Below are positions 17,819 through 27,961 of a stretch of DNA of 64,000 bases, piece by piece (position 1 is the first letter of the stretch; each line of letters starts with the position of its first letter). The position numbers and the translations under genes were made by a program. The notes beneath the pieces were generated by a model. The model saw only the letters and a list, made by a program, of their open reading frames with translations, ran no database searches and had not been told where the DNA came from. The DNA is from Salinimonas profundi (lineage in GTDB: Bacteria; Pseudomonadota; Gammaproteobacteria; Enterobacterales; Alteromonadaceae), in contig NZ_JABBXD010000002.1 of the NCBI RefSeq assembly GCF_014750655.1, forward strand, positions 483,636 to 547,635, given 5' to 3'.

Positions 17819-18829
17819 ATGACTCAGCAACGCATTACGGTCATTCGCGGCGACGGTATCGGCCCTGATATCATTGATGCCACCACCAAAATTCTGGACA
17901 AAGTAGGCTGTGATTTTGCCTATGACTACGCCGATGCCGGCCTGGTCGCATTAGAAAAGCATGGCGAACTTTTACCACAGGAAACTCTGGACCTGATTGC
18001 AAAAAATAAAATTGCGCTGAAAGGCCCGCTTACTACGCCTGTTGGCGAAGGCTTTACATCAATCAATGTCAGCCTGCGTAAGCAATTCAAACTTTACGCT
18101 AACCTTCGTCCGGTTATGTCATTCAAAGGCACCAAAGCCCGTTACGAAGATATTGATATCATCACTGTACGTGAAAACACGCAGGGTATGTATTCTGGGT
18201 TGGGACAGACCGTTTCAGAAGATGGCAACGAAGCAGAAGCAATGAGTAAAATTACGCGCGATGGTGCGGAGAAGATTGTTACTTTTGCTTATGAGATGGC
18301 ACGTCGTGAAGGTCGTAAAAAAGTCACGGCTGTTCACAAGGCGAACATCCTGAAATCGACTTCAGGTCTGTTTTTAAAAGTAGCACGTGAAGTTGGCGAG
18401 CGTTATCCTGACATTGAAAGCAGCGAAATGATCGTCGATAACACATGCATGCAACTGGTGATGAACCCGCATCAGTTTGATGTGATTGTTACCACAAACC
18501 TGTTCGGTGATATCATTTCTGATCTTTGTGCCGGTTTGGTTGGCGGTTTGGGCATGGCCCCTGGTGCTAATATCGGTGAAGATTGCGCGATTTTTGAAGC
18601 AGTCCACGGCTCTGCACCGGATATCGCCGGTAAAAACCTGGCCAATCCGACCTCTGTCATCCTGGCTGCTGTTCAAATGCTTGAATACCTGAATATGGGT
18701 GACAAAGCTGAAAAAGTTCGCTCAGCGCTAAAAGATGTTATTGAGTCTGGCGATCGCACTACCCGTGACCTGGGTGGTCAGGATGGAACAACTGAGTTTA
18801 CTCAGGCTGTTCTGGACCGCTTAAACTAA
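17819..18829 (+). CDS. Isocitrate dehydrogenase, NAD-type short form
   Basis: Beta-decarboxylating dehydrogenase of 336 residues, shorter than E. coli Icd (416) and like the mitochondrial IDH3 type. The substrate-binding segment [18 protein letters not shown] marks an isocitrate rather than isopropylmalate enzyme. The coenzyme loop reads [12 protein letters not shown] and I replace the K and Y that select NADP in E. coli Icd, indicating NAD use. TCA cycle, cytoplasm. A strong GAGGAT ribosome site precedes the ATG and an intrinsic terminator follows. Confidence 0.9.
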   Translation: MTQQRITVIRGDGIGPDIIDATTKILDKVGCDFAYDYADAGLVALEKHGELLPQETLDLIAKNKIALKGPLTTPVGEGFTSINVSLRKQFKLYANLRPVMSFKGTKARYEDIDIITVRENTQGMYSGLGQTVSEDGNEAEAMSKITRDGAEKIVTFAYEMARREGRKKVTAVHKANILKSTSGLFLKVAREVGERYPDIESSEMIVDNTCMQLVMNPHQFDVIVTTNLFGDIISDLCAGLVGGLGMAPGANIGEDCAIFEAVHGSAPDIAGKNLANPTSVILAAVQMLEYLNMGDKAEKVRSALKDVIESGDRTTRDLGGQDGTTEFTQAVLDRLN

Positions 18830-18865
18830 GTATCTGAGCGCTCATACAATAAAGATATGCTGATG

Positions 18866-18894
18866 AAAAAGACGCCTGACCGGCGTCTTTTTTT
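18866..18894 (+). terminator. Intrinsic terminator after the isocitrate dehydrogenase gene
   Basis: An 11-bp stem AAAAAGACGCC / GGCGTCTTTTT closes a 5-nt loop and is followed by more T, 36 bases after the stop codon. Confidence 0.9.
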
Positions 18895-18992
18895 TACCTG
18901 TACGTAAACTGGCTATCAGTCTGACGATTTTCACTGATATTCAATTTATTCTTTATCTGCCAATTTCGGCTATTACAGACAAGGAATAAACC

Positions 18993-19322
18993 GTGAATAT
19001 CTTTACCAAATCAGCCACCCTCAAGTATTTTGCTCCACTTCTCTTTATAGCATCCCTTGCAGGATTACCAGTGACCATGGCATACGCTGATGCTGCAACA
19101 TCAACACAGTCCGACTATGCCGGTGAACGTCTGGACTTGAATCTGGTAACCGCAGAAGAACTTGCTACCTTGCCCGGAATAGGGATAAAAAAAGCAGAAT
19201 CGATTATCCAGTACCGTGAGGAAAAAGGTCGATTCTTAGAAGTTGAACAGCTTACTGAAGTAAAGGGTATTGGCCCCAAGTTACTAGCCAAAATTCAAAA
19301 TAAATTACAGGTCAGTCAATGA
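18993..19322 (+). CDS. ComEA family helix-hairpin-helix protein
   Basis: A 109-residue secreted protein: the signal peptide (hydrophobic core about residues 12-28) likely ends after AYA-DA. The mature part is a ComEA-type double helix-hairpin-helix (LDLNLVTAEELATLPGIGIKKAESIIQYRE, VKGIGPKLLAKI). ComEA proteins bind double-stranded DNA in the periplasm during uptake. The GTG start has AAGGA upstream. No other competence genes are adjacent, so a role in uptake is inference. Confidence 0.88.
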   Translation: MNIFTKSATLKYFAPLLFIASLAGLPVTMAYADAATSTQSDYAGERLDLNLVTAEELATLPGIGIKKAESIIQYREEKGRFLEVEQLTEVKGIGPKLLAKIQNKLQVSQ

Positions 19323-19333
19323 ATTTGGATGAA

Positions 19334-19361
19334 AAAAAAGCTCCCTGACGGGAGCTTTTTT
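19334..19361. terminator. Bidirectional terminator between comEA-like gene and galU
   Basis: A 12-bp stem AAAAAAGCTCCC / GGGAGCTTTTTT with loop TGAC sits between the convergent genes. Its last base is part of the galU stop codon on the minus strand. Confidence 0.9.
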
Positions 19362-20254
19362 TAAAATTTCAGAGATGACAAATATTCTTTGAACTCATCC
19401 GCAAGATCGGGATGGCGCAGTGCATACTCTACATTGGCTTTCATATAGCCTAGTTTGCTACCACAATCATGGCTCATGCCTTTCATATAATACGCATCAA
19501 CTTGCTCTATGCGCATCAATGAATCGATAGCATCAGTCAGCTGAACCTCACCGCCCGCACCCGGTGGTGTGTACTCAAGCAAGTCCCAGACTTTCTCTGA
19601 AAGCACATAACGTCCAACAATTGCCAGGTCAGACGGCGCTTCCTCCAAAGAGGGTTTTTCCACCATTTTATGGATTTTTGCGGAGTCGCCCGGAGAAATT
19701 TCAATACCGTCCAAATCAACAATACCAAATTTGGTAATTTCTTCCTTCGGAACCTGCTCCACCATTACCTGGCTAACCCGGCTGGTGTTGAACTTAGCTA
19801 CCATATCCGCAAGGTTATCTTTACTGGAATCGCTGGCTACATCATCAATGATGACATCCGGCAGCACGACAGCGAAGGGAGAATCGCCTACCAGCGGACG
19901 GGCGCATAAAATTGCGTGCCCAAGACCTGCTGCATGCCCCTGACGAACATGCATAATGGTTACGTCTTTGGGACAAATCGATTGCACTTCTTCAAGTAAC
20001 TGTCGCTTTACCCGTTTTTCCAACGTGGCTTCAAGCTCAAATGACGTATCAAAATGGTTTTCGATACTATTTTTACTGGCATGAGTCACCAGAATAATTT
20101 CTTTGATACCCGCTTTGACGCACTCATTTACAACGTATTGGATAAGTGGCTTGTCGACTACCGGCAACATCTCTTTCGGGATGGCTTTGGTTGCTGGCAA
20201 CATACGTGTTCCCAGTCCTGCAACCGGAATAACTGCTTTTTGTACCTGACTCAT
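19361..20254 (-). CDS. galU: UTP-glucose-1-phosphate uridylyltransferase
   Basis: Makes UDP-glucose for surface polysaccharides. The 297-residue protein starts with the nucleotide-binding motif [20 protein letters not shown] and has [21 protein letters not shown] and GEVQLTDAI as in GalU. It starts two bases after the ugd stop, so ugd-galU form an operon supplying UDP-glucose and UDP-glucuronate. Located at the edge of the polysaccharide region. Confidence 0.97.
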   Translation of the reverse strand: MSQVQKAVIPVAGLGTRMLPATKAIPKEMLPVVDKPLIQYVVNECVKAGIKEIILVTHASKNSIENHFDTSFELEATLEKRVKRQLLEEVQSICPKDVTIMHVRQGHAAGLGHAILCARPLVGDSPFAVVLPDVIIDDVASDSSKDNLADMVAKFNTSRVSQVMVEQVPKEEITKFGIVDLDGIEISPGDSAKIHKMVEKPSLEEAPSDLAIVGRYVLSEKVWDLLEYTPPGAGGEVQLTDAIDSLMRIEQVDAYYMKGMSHDCGSKLGYMKANVEYALRHPDLADEFKEYLSSLKF

Positions 20255-20256
20255 GT

Positions 20257-21600
20257 CTATTGCGTTCCTTTTACTGATAATCCGCGACCGATAGCATAAT
20301 ATTTAATACCATACTCAGTCATGCGCTTCGGTTCGAAAAGATTACGTCCGTCAAAAATAACCGCATCGGAGAGTTTTGACTTTATTAGTTCAAAATCGGG
20401 TGCCCGGAACATTTGCCACTCTGTACAAATGACCATAAAGTCAGCACCATTTAACGTCGCCTCTTTGGTTCCCATTAAACGTAAATCGTCGCGGTCACCA
20501 TAAAGACGCTGTGTTTCTTCCATAGCCTCAGGATCATATGCCTGCACAACTGCGCCAGCCTCCCACAAGCGTTCCATTAATACACGACTGGACGCTTCAC
20601 GCATATCATCTGTATTAGGCTTAAAGGATAAGCCCCACAGCGCGACGGTTTTTCCTTTCACGTCATTATTATGATGACGCATAATATATTCAAACAGCTT
20701 TTCTTTCTGATCGTAGTTGACCGCTTCAACTGATTCTAAAATGCGCGCTGTATATCCCACAGCGTTGGCACTGCGAACCAGAGCCTGTACATCTTTAGGG
20801 AAACAGGACCCGCCATATCCACAACCCGGGTAGATAAACTGATAACCAATTCTGGGATCAGAACCGATCCCATGACGGACATGCTCAATATCAGCGCCAA
20901 ATAATTCAGCTAAGTTGGCGATTTCGTTCATAAAGCTGATTTTTGTGGCGAGCATACAGTTCGCCGCGTACTTCGTCAGCTCAGCACTTCTGATGTCCAT
21001 CGTAATAACTTTGTCATGATTACGATTAAACGGCGAGTACAATTCACGCAGTTTCTTCTCCGCATGTTCACTGTCTGTACCCAAAATGATCCGATCAGGA
21101 CGCATGCAATCGCTAACCGCAGCGCCTTCTTTTAAGAATTCAGGGTTAGAAACCACATCAAAACCACAGGTTTTGTTGAGCGCTTCAAGCGTCTCATTTA
21201 CCTTGGCGCGCACTCTGTCTGCTGTACCCACCGGCACGGTCGACTTATTAATGATAATCTTATGATTACCCATGTGCGTCGCAACCGTCTCTGCAACGGC
21301 CAACACATACTTCAGATCGGCCGAACCATCTTCATCCGGGGGGGTTCCTACCGCAATGAAGATAAGCTCACCATGCTCCACGCCTGCTTTTGCATCTGTC
21401 GTAAATTTCAGATGCCCCGCATCAAAATTACTTTTTACCAATGGGGTCAGGCCTGGCTCATAAATAGGGATTTCGCCTTTCTCGAGGTTGTCGACTTTGC
21501 GCTGATCCACATCAACACAAACCACATCGTGTCCGACTTCGGCCAGCACAGCCGCCTGCACCAACCCAACATATCCAATTCCAAATACTGTGACTTTCAC
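20257..21600 (-). CDS. ugd: UDP-glucose 6-dehydrogenase
   Basis: Oxidises UDP-glucose to UDP-glucuronate with two NAD. The 447-residue protein has the N-terminal Rossmann motif [11 protein letters not shown] and the catalytic cysteine in [29 protein letters not shown] marks the C-terminal domain. The start is GTG at 21600 with GGAAAGG upstream. It precedes galU by two bases. UDP-glucuronate is a common precursor of acidic capsules, which fits the kps-like export genes nearby. Confidence 0.97.
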   Translation of the reverse strand: MKVTVFGIGYVGLVQAAVLAEVGHDVVCVDVDQRKVDNLEKGEIPIYEPGLTPLVKSNFDAGHLKFTTDAKAGVEHGELIFIAVGTPPDEDGSADLKYVLAVAETVATHMGNHKIIINKSTVPVGTADRVRAKVNETLEALNKTCGFDVVSNPEFLKEGAAVSDCMRPDRIILGTDSEHAEKKLRELYSPFNRNHDKVITMDIRSAELTKYAANCMLATKISFMNEIANLAELFGADIEHVRHGIGSDPRIGYQFIYPGCGYGGSCFPKDVQALVRSANAVGYTARILESVEAVNYDQKEKLFEYIMRHHNNDVKGKTVALWGLSFKPNTDDMREASSRVLMERLWEAGAVVQAYDPEAMEETQRLYGDRDDLRLMGTKEATLNGADFMVICTEWQMFRAPDFELIKSKLSDAVIFDGRNLFEPKRMTEYGIKYYAIGRGLSVKGTQ

Positions 21601-21708
21601 AACCTTTCCTTCACCATTCTTACTTTAAATGCTTCGGACCTCAACGCTAAGACTGTCACTTTATCGAGACAGAGATAAAATCGTAGAAGTAACCTTTCGC
21701 ATAGTAAT

Positions 21709-22569
21709 TTATTTCTGAATTTTACCAGTTCGCCCTGTCAGGCCATCCTTCAGCCCCTGCCACATATAACCGCCGCGCAGTTTCCCTTGCGGGAAATACC
21801 ACCGGTTAACCAGAAAACGAAGCGGCAAGGCAGTCAGGTGACGACACTTCCAATACACAGGCACATAGCCTCTTCGTGAAAGGATAAGCACATTTCGTAC
21901 CTGGTAATAAAGTCTTACTGGTGCGCCACGCTTAAAGTTCATGCCAAATAAGCGATGTCTTGCATCTCCCTGACGGTGGGGCATGACAACCTGAGCAGCT
22001 TTTAAAACAAGGTAGCCATGTCGTTTTGCCCTCCAACACCATTCATGGTCAACGCCATCGATAAATAAGGCACTCTCTTTCTTACCGATTTTTTTATAAG
22101 CCAGGGTGTTTATCATCATGCCTGAGGCAATGATTTGACGCGTGAGAATATGATTATGTGTAAGATGCTTCTCTTTACTCGCTCTGGCTTTTACCTGTTT
22201 GTTGTCAAACTCACACAGAACCTGTGGGCCAATACAGGCCACGTTATCAAACTGCTTGGTAGCAGTGTTGTAGGCGTCAAACAGTTGATGCAGAAACCCA
22301 GCAGATAACTGACTATCCTGATCCAGTAACAAGACCGCCTCAGCGCCATCTGCGATGGCTTTATCGATACCTTGGTTTTGGGCCTCTGCAATGCCGGCAT
22401 TGTCTGGATTATGAATGTAATGGCTGACTTCATCAGCTAAAACACTGAGTGGTTCGGGCGAGTTATCAATCAGCAAAACAGGCCAGTTAACCTGACGAAG
22501 TGCCTTGAGCATTGAATCAAGGTGTTTTACATCAGGATGGTAGAGAATAATGACTGCGGCAGTGTTCAA
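21709..22569 (-). CDS. Family 2 glycosyltransferase (rhamnosyltransferase-like)
   Basis: A 286-residue GT-A fold enzyme. The N-terminus AAVIILYHPDVKHLDSML and the segment NAGIAEAQNQGIDKA followed by LLLDQDSQLS give the nucleotide-sugar binding pattern; FIDGVDHEWCWRAKRHGY is typical of rhamnosyltransferase-type (WbbL-like) members. Acceptor and sugar cannot be told. Its ATG overlaps the stop of the upstream glycosyltransferase (ATGA), so the two are coupled. Likely cytoplasmic, assembling polysaccharide on a lipid carrier. Confidence 0.88.
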   Translation of the reverse strand: MNTAAVIILYHPDVKHLDSMLKALRQVNWPVLLIDNSPEPLSVLADEVSHYIHNPDNAGIAEAQNQGIDKAIADGAEAVLLLDQDSQLSAGFLHQLFDAYNTATKQFDNVACIGPQVLCEFDNKQVKARASKEKHLTHNHILTRQIIASGMMINTLAYKKIGKKESALFIDGVDHEWCWRAKRHGYLVLKAAQVVMPHRQGDARHRLFGMNFKRGAPVRLYYQVRNVLILSRRGYVPVYWKCRHLTALPLRFLVNRWYFPQGKLRGGYMWQGLKDGLTGRTGKIQK

Positions 22570-23468
22570 TGTTTTATAATCTTTTCCAATAAGATTCGGT
22601 CAAATTTATAAGCCCACTTTACTATGCGCGAGGGCATCAGGCGCAAGCCCAAAACTGCCAGCGCATAAAAGGTGTTAAGCACAGAGTATCGGTGAAGTTT
22701 GCGCATGGCAACAAAACGAGCCTTGAACTCGTTTAAAGACTTGGTTAAGCCCCGGCGTTTGTAAAAATCGTTTACACGACGAAACCTGAGCAATTTTTCC
22801 CGAAGGTTACGGAACTGATAGCCCTGCGCGGCAAGATCGATCCAAAGGAAATAATCCTGTGTGTTTAGACGTCTTGCATCGTATCGAAAGCCATCATGGA
22901 AGACGTTCATTCTAATTGCAACAGTGGGATGGTTCAAAGTGCAGCGGCGCGGCAGCATGCGAACAATGATATCGTGTGAGGCAGGCATAACCCTCGCGCC
23001 GACAGGAGTGTCAGACTCGTTGACTTCTGTTAGCCCTGTCCCGAGCACGTGCACATCCTGATGCTTGTCTAAAAAATCAACCTGTTTTTCCAGACGCTCT
23101 GGCATACATGCGTCATCTGCGTCCATGCGAAAGAAATATTTAATTGCCGGCTGCGTAACGGCCCAGTCAATGGCGAGGTTCATGCTCGCTGCCAATCCTA
23201 TATTCTGACTATTTTGTGCAATGATCAAACGTGAATCACGTTTTGCACAATCTAACAGCATCGCTGTTGTCGCCGCAGGCACACTGCCATCGACAATTAT
23301 CAGGAAGATAAAATCTTTGTAGGTTTGTCCACAAACGCTTTCTATTGCATGGCGCACCCATTCAGGTTTGTCTGCTTTATACGTAGACATAGCAACAAGC
23401 AAAGGCGAGACATACGCAGATGGCTCACCACTGACAAACTTTAAGGTTCTGTTTACTGAATCGGGCAC
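22566..23468 (-). CDS. Family 2 glycosyltransferase
   Basis: A 300-residue GT2 enzyme. PLLVAMSTYKADKPEWV, FIFLIIVDGS, QNIGLAASMNLAI and FRMDADDACMPERL follow the canonical order, with the DxD motif as DADD. The start is GTG at 23468. It overlaps the next glycosyltransferase by four bases. The C-terminal third is basic and may contact membrane or a lipid-linked acceptor. Specific sugar unknown. Confidence 0.88.
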   Translation of the reverse strand: MPDSVNRTLKFVSGEPSAYVSPLLVAMSTYKADKPEWVRHAIESVCGQTYKDFIFLIIVDGSVPAATTAMLLDCAKRDSRLIIAQNSQNIGLAASMNLAIDWAVTQPAIKYFFRMDADDACMPERLEKQVDFLDKHQDVHVLGTGLTEVNESDTPVGARVMPASHDIIVRMLPRRCTLNHPTVAIRMNVFHDGFRYDARRLNTQDYFLWIDLAAQGYQFRNLREKLLRFRRVNDFYKRRGLTKSLNEFKARFVAMRKLHRYSVLNTFYALAVLGLRLMPSRIVKWAYKFDRILLEKIIKH

Positions 23469-23539
23469 AAAATAACGTTACTGGCTGACAAAGGGCTGCA
23501 ATAATACACGAGAGAACGAGCAGATGGAAACGGGAGGTC

Positions 23540-24598
23540 TTACGCTAACTTTTTGAACTTTCTAATCATGCGCCAGATATTCTGAATGATATAGCTGTAT
23601 ACCATGAGTAGTGCGATAAACCCGAAAAACATCGCCCACTCCGGCACGGCAAAAATCTCACCTACAACACCTATCAGGCAATAAATACTCCCCATGAACA
23701 GGATTGCTATAAGGGCTTGATTAGACGAAAGTCCGGCCCGCATGAAAATATTATGAAGATGTTTACGATCAGGGCGCAGTACAGATTGCCCCTTGCGAGC
23801 CCGACGATACATGATAGCGGCCATATCCATAAGTGGCAGGCCGATTAGCCATACAGCGGTGATTGGCCGAAATGCCGCCTCTGTGCCCTGCGCATGATCA
23901 ACCAGCAGCCAGACGATGGTTAAGCCTACAAACATACTGCCGGCATCACCCATAAATATTTTGTTTCCACGAAACCCTTTCCAGCTCAGGTTAAAGGCAA
24001 GAAAAGGCACAATCGCAGCGATAATAATCAGTGGCTCCATAATCGCCCCACCATTACCCGCCAGTAACAGGAGACACACAACCGCCAGCAGTACAACCAG
24101 ACTCATGCCGCCGGCCAGACCATCAATACCATCGATCATATTAAATGCATTGATAACACCTACAACACAAACAATAGTAAAGAAATATCCGGCAAGGCCA
24201 AGATCGATATCACCTATGGCAAACAGGTTTCCCAGCGACGTAATATAATTCTGCGCACTCCAGGCCATAATGGCAGCAACGCCAAATTGACACATCAAGC
24301 GGCCTTTTGCGCTTAACTCAAAACGATCATCAAGCATGCCAAGCAGTACAATGAAGGCTGATGCAGTAAAGAATAAAGGATTATTTTTCATCCAGACATC
24401 AGTAACAATACTGGCAACCACAACCGCCATAAAAATAGCGACACCACCGGTCAGTGGCACCATACCGTGATGGCGTTTGCGTATATTTGGTTGATCAACG
24501 AGCCCGAACTGATGGGCCAGCGGCGTCATGACTACCAATAGAATCAACGCCACAAAGAATGCGGTGAATAATGGAACTATTTGAAGGTAATCGAACAT
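23540..24598 (-). CDS. wecA: Undecaprenyl-phosphate GlcNAc-1-phosphate transferase (WecA-like)
   Basis: Polytopic inner-membrane enzyme of 352 residues that puts GlcNAc-1-phosphate (or a related sugar) onto undecaprenyl phosphate to start polysaccharide synthesis. The family signatures are present: LLGMLDDRFELSAKGRL, NAFNMIDGIDGLAGG, KIFMGDAGSMFVG and DRKHLHNIFMRAGLS, with about ten membrane helices. It is upstream of the two glycosyltransferases on the same strand. The exact sugar specificity is not visible. Confidence 0.92.
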   Translation of the reverse strand: MFDYLQIVPLFTAFFVALILLVVMTPLAHQFGLVDQPNIRKRHHGMVPLTGGVAIFMAVVVASIVTDVWMKNNPLFFTASAFIVLLGMLDDRFELSAKGRLMCQFGVAAIMAWSAQNYITSLGNLFAIGDIDLGLAGYFFTIVCVVGVINAFNMIDGIDGLAGGMSLVVLLAVVCLLLLAGNGGAIMEPLIIIAAIVPFLAFNLSWKGFRGNKIFMGDAGSMFVGLTIVWLLVDHAQGTEAAFRPITAVWLIGLPLMDMAAIMYRRARKGQSVLRPDRKHLHNIFMRAGLSSNQALIAILFMGSIYCLIGVVGEIFAVPEWAMFFGFIALLMVYSYIIQNIWRMIRKFKKLA

Positions 24599-24941
24599 GC
24601 TAAGAAAAATCCATTGTCATTCAGGTGCCAGAAAAACCACAACGCTACTGCTTCAAGATATTGATTTAGCGTGTAAAAATCCTTTAAAAGCCATTGTCGT
24701 TTTTCTCCAAAGCTCAATTATTGTCAGCGCACAGAAGTGAAGAAGCGGCTTTGGTAGGCCAATAATAATAAACATTCTTTAATCTGACCACCTTTTTTAT
24801 TATTACCGAAAGTAAAAATCAGGCCGCGCATCGTTTAAAATCCGCCCTTTCAGAGCGTTCGAATTCATTCGACTAGGGTGAAATTTACAATTTATATGCT
24901 ATTCTATCGCCCAATTTATAACAGGGCTTGCATTAACTTTC
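24599..24941. other. Divergent intergenic region between wecA and the export operon
   Basis: This 343-bp AT-rich gap must hold the promoters of the wecA-glycosyltransferase unit (minus) and of the lipoprotein-kps unit (plus). I found no gene, no clear terminator and no convincing JUMPstart/ops element; only GGTAG occurs, within GGCTTTGGTAGG. No -35/-10 pair with good spacing stood out. Confidence 0.6.
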
Positions 24942-25328
24942 ATGATTGCAAAGAAAAATTGCTACTCAGCATTGATATTTACAGGATGTTTACTGCTTTT
25001 CGGGTGTGCTTCCGCGCCCGGTCCTGTAGTTGCTGATGTACCGCTTGTTCATCCTAATTATGCGCTTAAAAACCATGGGCAGGTCGTGAGTTTCGCGCCG
25101 ATGAAGACACTTTCGACCGGAGAAACCATTGCGGTCGGCGATGCTTCATGGCAAATAGGCAGACAGTACTTCTCAGCGTCGCGCCAGCATTGCTTTGCGT
25201 TGCATTATGTAGCAGTCAGCAATCAGCCTCCTGCAAACGAAGCCAGATTATGTAAAAGCGACTCCAGCTGGATGTTCTATCCCTCAGTGCTTGCAAACAC
25301 AATAACCGGTAAGTCAGCATCCAGATAA
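24942..25328 (+). CDS. Hypothetical lipoprotein at head of export operon
   Basis: A 128-residue protein with a lipoprotein signal (LIFTGCLLLFGCASAPGP, acylated cysteine likely at residue 22). The mature domain contains SFAPMKTLSTGETIAVGDASWQIG and three cysteines that could pair. I do not recognise the family. It lies 19 bases before the KpsD/Wza-like gene, so a role with the export machinery at the outer membrane is plausible but inferred only from position. Confidence 0.75.
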   Translation: MIAKKNCYSALIFTGCLLLFGCASAPGPVVADVPLVHPNYALKNHGQVVSFAPMKTLSTGETIAVGDASWQIGRQYFSASRQHCFALHYVAVSNQPPANEARLCKSDSSWMFYPSVLANTITGKSASR

Positions 25329-25347
25329 AGTAGAGAACCGTAATTCT

Positions 25348-27180
25348 ATGAAACCATTTTTTCTCTTAACCACTACGCTGTGGCTGTTGTTATCTACCTC
25401 TGTGAATGCCCAGTCTCTGGCTGATTTACAGCAACTGCGTCAGCAGGCGCAGCAATCTGGTCAAAATTCTGCTCCCGGTCAATCTCAGGGGCAACAGACA
25501 GCGCCTGTGAATGTTGCTCCTATGGCGCTTTCCGGGCCTCGCACCATTACAAGCATGAATGGTGGTTTGCCGCAAAACGGGCAGTATTATAATGAATCCA
25601 GACAGGGTCAGCCCCTGCCCGGCGAGCCGACCATTGATTCTGTGTTTCCTGAACAACTGCCAATGGAAAACCCGCCTTATGCTGCAAATTTGTTTATTGG
25701 TGGTTTTGAGTCAGAGCGGGCCGACGGGCTAAATGATAATTACCTGATTGCCCAGGGTGATAAAATCTCTATCTGGATGTGGGGAGCGGTGAATTTTGCC
25801 GATGTCGTCACTGTTGATAATCAGGGCAACATTTTTATTCCCAATATTGGGCCTATCCATGTGGCAAATACGCCTGCAGGCTCGGTCAACAGTCGGGTAA
25901 CCAGCCGAATCAAACAGGTTTATACAAATGACGTGAGTGTCTATGTAAACTTACTTACCTCAACGCCTGTGTCGGTATTTATCACGGGTCCGGTATTACG
26001 TCCTGGCCAGTATGCTGGTCAAGCCTCTGATAGTGTTCTGTACTTTCTGAAAAGAGCGGGCGGTATCGATTTTCAGCGTGGTAGCTTTCGCAAAATTGAC
26101 ATCAAAAGACAAGGCGAAATCATTGCCACAGCAGATCTTTACGACTTTATAAAAAACGGAACGCTGCCAGATATTTCGTTCAAGGACGGTGATGTCATTA
26201 TGGTACGTCCTGTTGGCGCGACAATCGTGGTTGAAACGGGCGCGCGCAACAGCTTCACGTTTGAATTTACCGATAATGAGCTTGATGGTAATAACCTTAC
26301 TGAATACGCAACCCCCAGAGATTTTGTCAATCAGGTTTCTATAGCCGGAGTACGTAAAGGTAATCAGTTCTCTCGCTATCTGTCGCTGGATGCATTCTCA
26401 GATTTCCCGCTAAGAGCGGGCGACACTGTGGAATATATCGATGACCATGAACAAAAAGTTTATCGAATTAATATCCAGGGCAGTCATACCGGCCCCTCTC
26501 AGGTAATGGTGGATAAAGGCACGCGTTTACAGGAAGTATTGACGTATATACAGGTAAATCAGAAGCTCTCGGATGTAGACAATATTTTTCTGCTAAGAGA
26601 GAGCGTCGCTCAGCAGCAGAAGGAAATTCTGGATCGCTCCTTGAAACAGCTTGAAAGGAGTATCTATACGGCTCCTATCAGCTCTACAGGTGAAGGTGGC
26701 ATCCGGGTTCAGGAAGCGCAACTTGTCTCTGATTTTATTGCCCGGGCCCGCGAAGTGGAGCCATTAGGAAAGGTTGTTGTATCAGAAGGCGATCAAACGG
26801 CAAACGTACTGCTTGAGCCGAATGATACGGTGGTTATTCCAGCCGTCACAGATCTTATTCAGGTAGGCGGTGAAGTCATGATGCCACAGGCTGTTGTTTA
26901 CAACCCTGAGGCTACGGCCGCAGATTACATTGCCTGGTCAGGCGGCTTCACGCAACGTGCCGATGATGAACGCATCCTGGTGATTCGCAAAAATGGTCTG
27001 GTAGAGTTTGATCAGATCAATGGTGCTGTCTTTGATGAAGATGAAGGGGAAATCAATTTGAGACCTGGCGATCAGGTTATTGTATTACCTTCAATTGATG
27101 TGAAGTCTTTGCAGGCAGTGAAAGACATTACGCAGATCATTTATCAGATTGCTGTAGCAGCGAATGTAGCACTCGACTAA
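25348..27180 (+). CDS. Polysaccharide export outer-membrane protein (KpsD/Wza family)
   Basis: A 610-residue exported protein with a type I signal peptide ending SVNA-QS and no lipobox, more like KpsD than Wza. A Gln-rich linker follows. The poly-export domain starts near residue 128 (NYLIAQGDKISIWMWGAV) and is followed by SLBB-type repeats (SVFITGPVLRPGQYAGQ; LIQVGGEVMMPQAVVYNP). It is expected to form the outer-membrane/periplasmic channel for the polysaccharide moved by KpsMT. It is directly followed by kpsM after one base. Confidence 0.9.
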   Translation: MKPFFLLTTTLWLLLSTSVNAQSLADLQQLRQQAQQSGQNSAPGQSQGQQTAPVNVAPMALSGPRTITSMNGGLPQNGQYYNESRQGQPLPGEPTIDSVFPEQLPMENPPYAANLFIGGFESERADGLNDNYLIAQGDKISIWMWGAVNFADVVTVDNQGNIFIPNIGPIHVANTPAGSVNSRVTSRIKQVYTNDVSVYVNLLTSTPVSVFITGPVLRPGQYAGQASDSVLYFLKRAGGIDFQRGSFRKIDIKRQGEIIATADLYDFIKNGTLPDISFKDGDVIMVRPVGATIVVETGARNSFTFEFTDNELDGNNLTEYATPRDFVNQVSIAGVRKGNQFSRYLSLDAFSDFPLRAGDTVEYIDDHEQKVYRINIQGSHTGPSQVMVDKGTRLQEVLTYIQVNQKLSDVDNIFLLRESVAQQQKEILDRSLKQLERSIYTAPISSTGEGGIRVQEAQLVSDFIARAREVEPLGKVVVSEGDQTANVLLEPNDTVVIPAVTDLIQVGGEVMMPQAVVYNPEATAADYIAWSGGFTQRADDERILVIRKNGLVEFDQINGAVFDEDEGEINLRPGDQVIVLPSIDVKSLQAVKDITQIIYQIAVAANVALD

Positions 27181-27181
27181 A

Positions 27182-27961
27182 ATGATCACCTTCAAAGAAC
27201 AGCTGCTAGCGTGGCGACGCGTTATCTTTGCGCTATTTCTGCGCGAACTGCAAAGTAAGTTTAACGATAAGCTCGGGTTAGGCTGGGCATTTTTTCAGCC
27301 TTTCTTGTTTATTTTTGCTTTGTCCTACGCACGCAGTCTGATATCCGGCTCAACGGTTCATTCGATGCCTATCCTGTTTTTCATGCTGATAGGTATGTTG
27401 TACATCCAGTCATTTCTCACATCACTGGGGCCTGTGGCAGGCGCGATAAAAAAGAATAAGCCACTGTTTGCTTTCAGGCAGGTGCAACCTATATCTGCGG
27501 TTATCACTGCCCTGGTAACTGAATTTCTAATTAAAGTCGGTGCGCTGGTATTATTGATGTTGACGCTTTACCTGATTGGTATTGATATCAGAGTGGATAA
27601 TCCGCTTTTATGTATCTACCTGTTTGCGCTGCTTTGGGCATTCAGTGGCGCAATTGCACTGATATTTGGCATCGCCGCCACTTATCTGCCTGAAATAGAT
27701 AAGATTAAGATGTTTGTTCAGCGACCAATGTTCTTTATCTCCTGCGTGTTTTTCAGCTTGCAGGACGTACCAGAGAAATACTGGCCCTATCTGACCTGGA
27801 ATCCGATGGTTCACTTTATTGAGTTGACGCGCTATTCGGCGTTTACGTCTTACGGCCATGCCGGCGTCAGTATCGGCTTCGTAACATCCATTACGCTCAT
27901 CTTATTGTTTTTTGGCCTGGCCCTTTATCACCTGACATGGAAGAAGGTGCTGGCCCGATGA
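27182..27961 (+). CDS. kpsM: Capsular polysaccharide ABC transporter permease
   Basis: Inner-membrane ABC-2 type permease of 259 residues, the size of KpsM, with about six membrane helices and the N-terminal RVIFALFLRELQSKFNDKLGLGWAFFQP-like motif of the family (RELQSKF...GLGWAFFQP). It starts one base after the preceding stop and overlaps kpsT by four bases (ATGA). It is expected to export lipid-linked polysaccharide with KpsT. Confidence 0.92.
   Translation: MITFKEQLLAWRRVIFALFLRELQSKFNDKLGLGWAFFQPFLFIFALSYARSLISGSTVHSMPILFFMLIGMLYIQSFLTSLGPVAGAIKKNKPLFAFRQVQPISAVITALVTEFLIKVGALVLLMLTLYLIGIDIRVDNPLLCIYLFALLWAFSGAIALIFGIAATYLPEIDKIKMFVQRPMFFISCVFFSLQDVPEKYWPYLTWNPMVHFIELTRYSAFTSYGHAGVSIGFVTSITLILLFFGLALYHLTWKKVLAR

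Noticed and set aside
24740..24800. Possible ops/JUMPstart element before the polysaccharide export operon
   Set aside because: Only GGTAG of the ops core is present and the longer JUMPstart context is absent.
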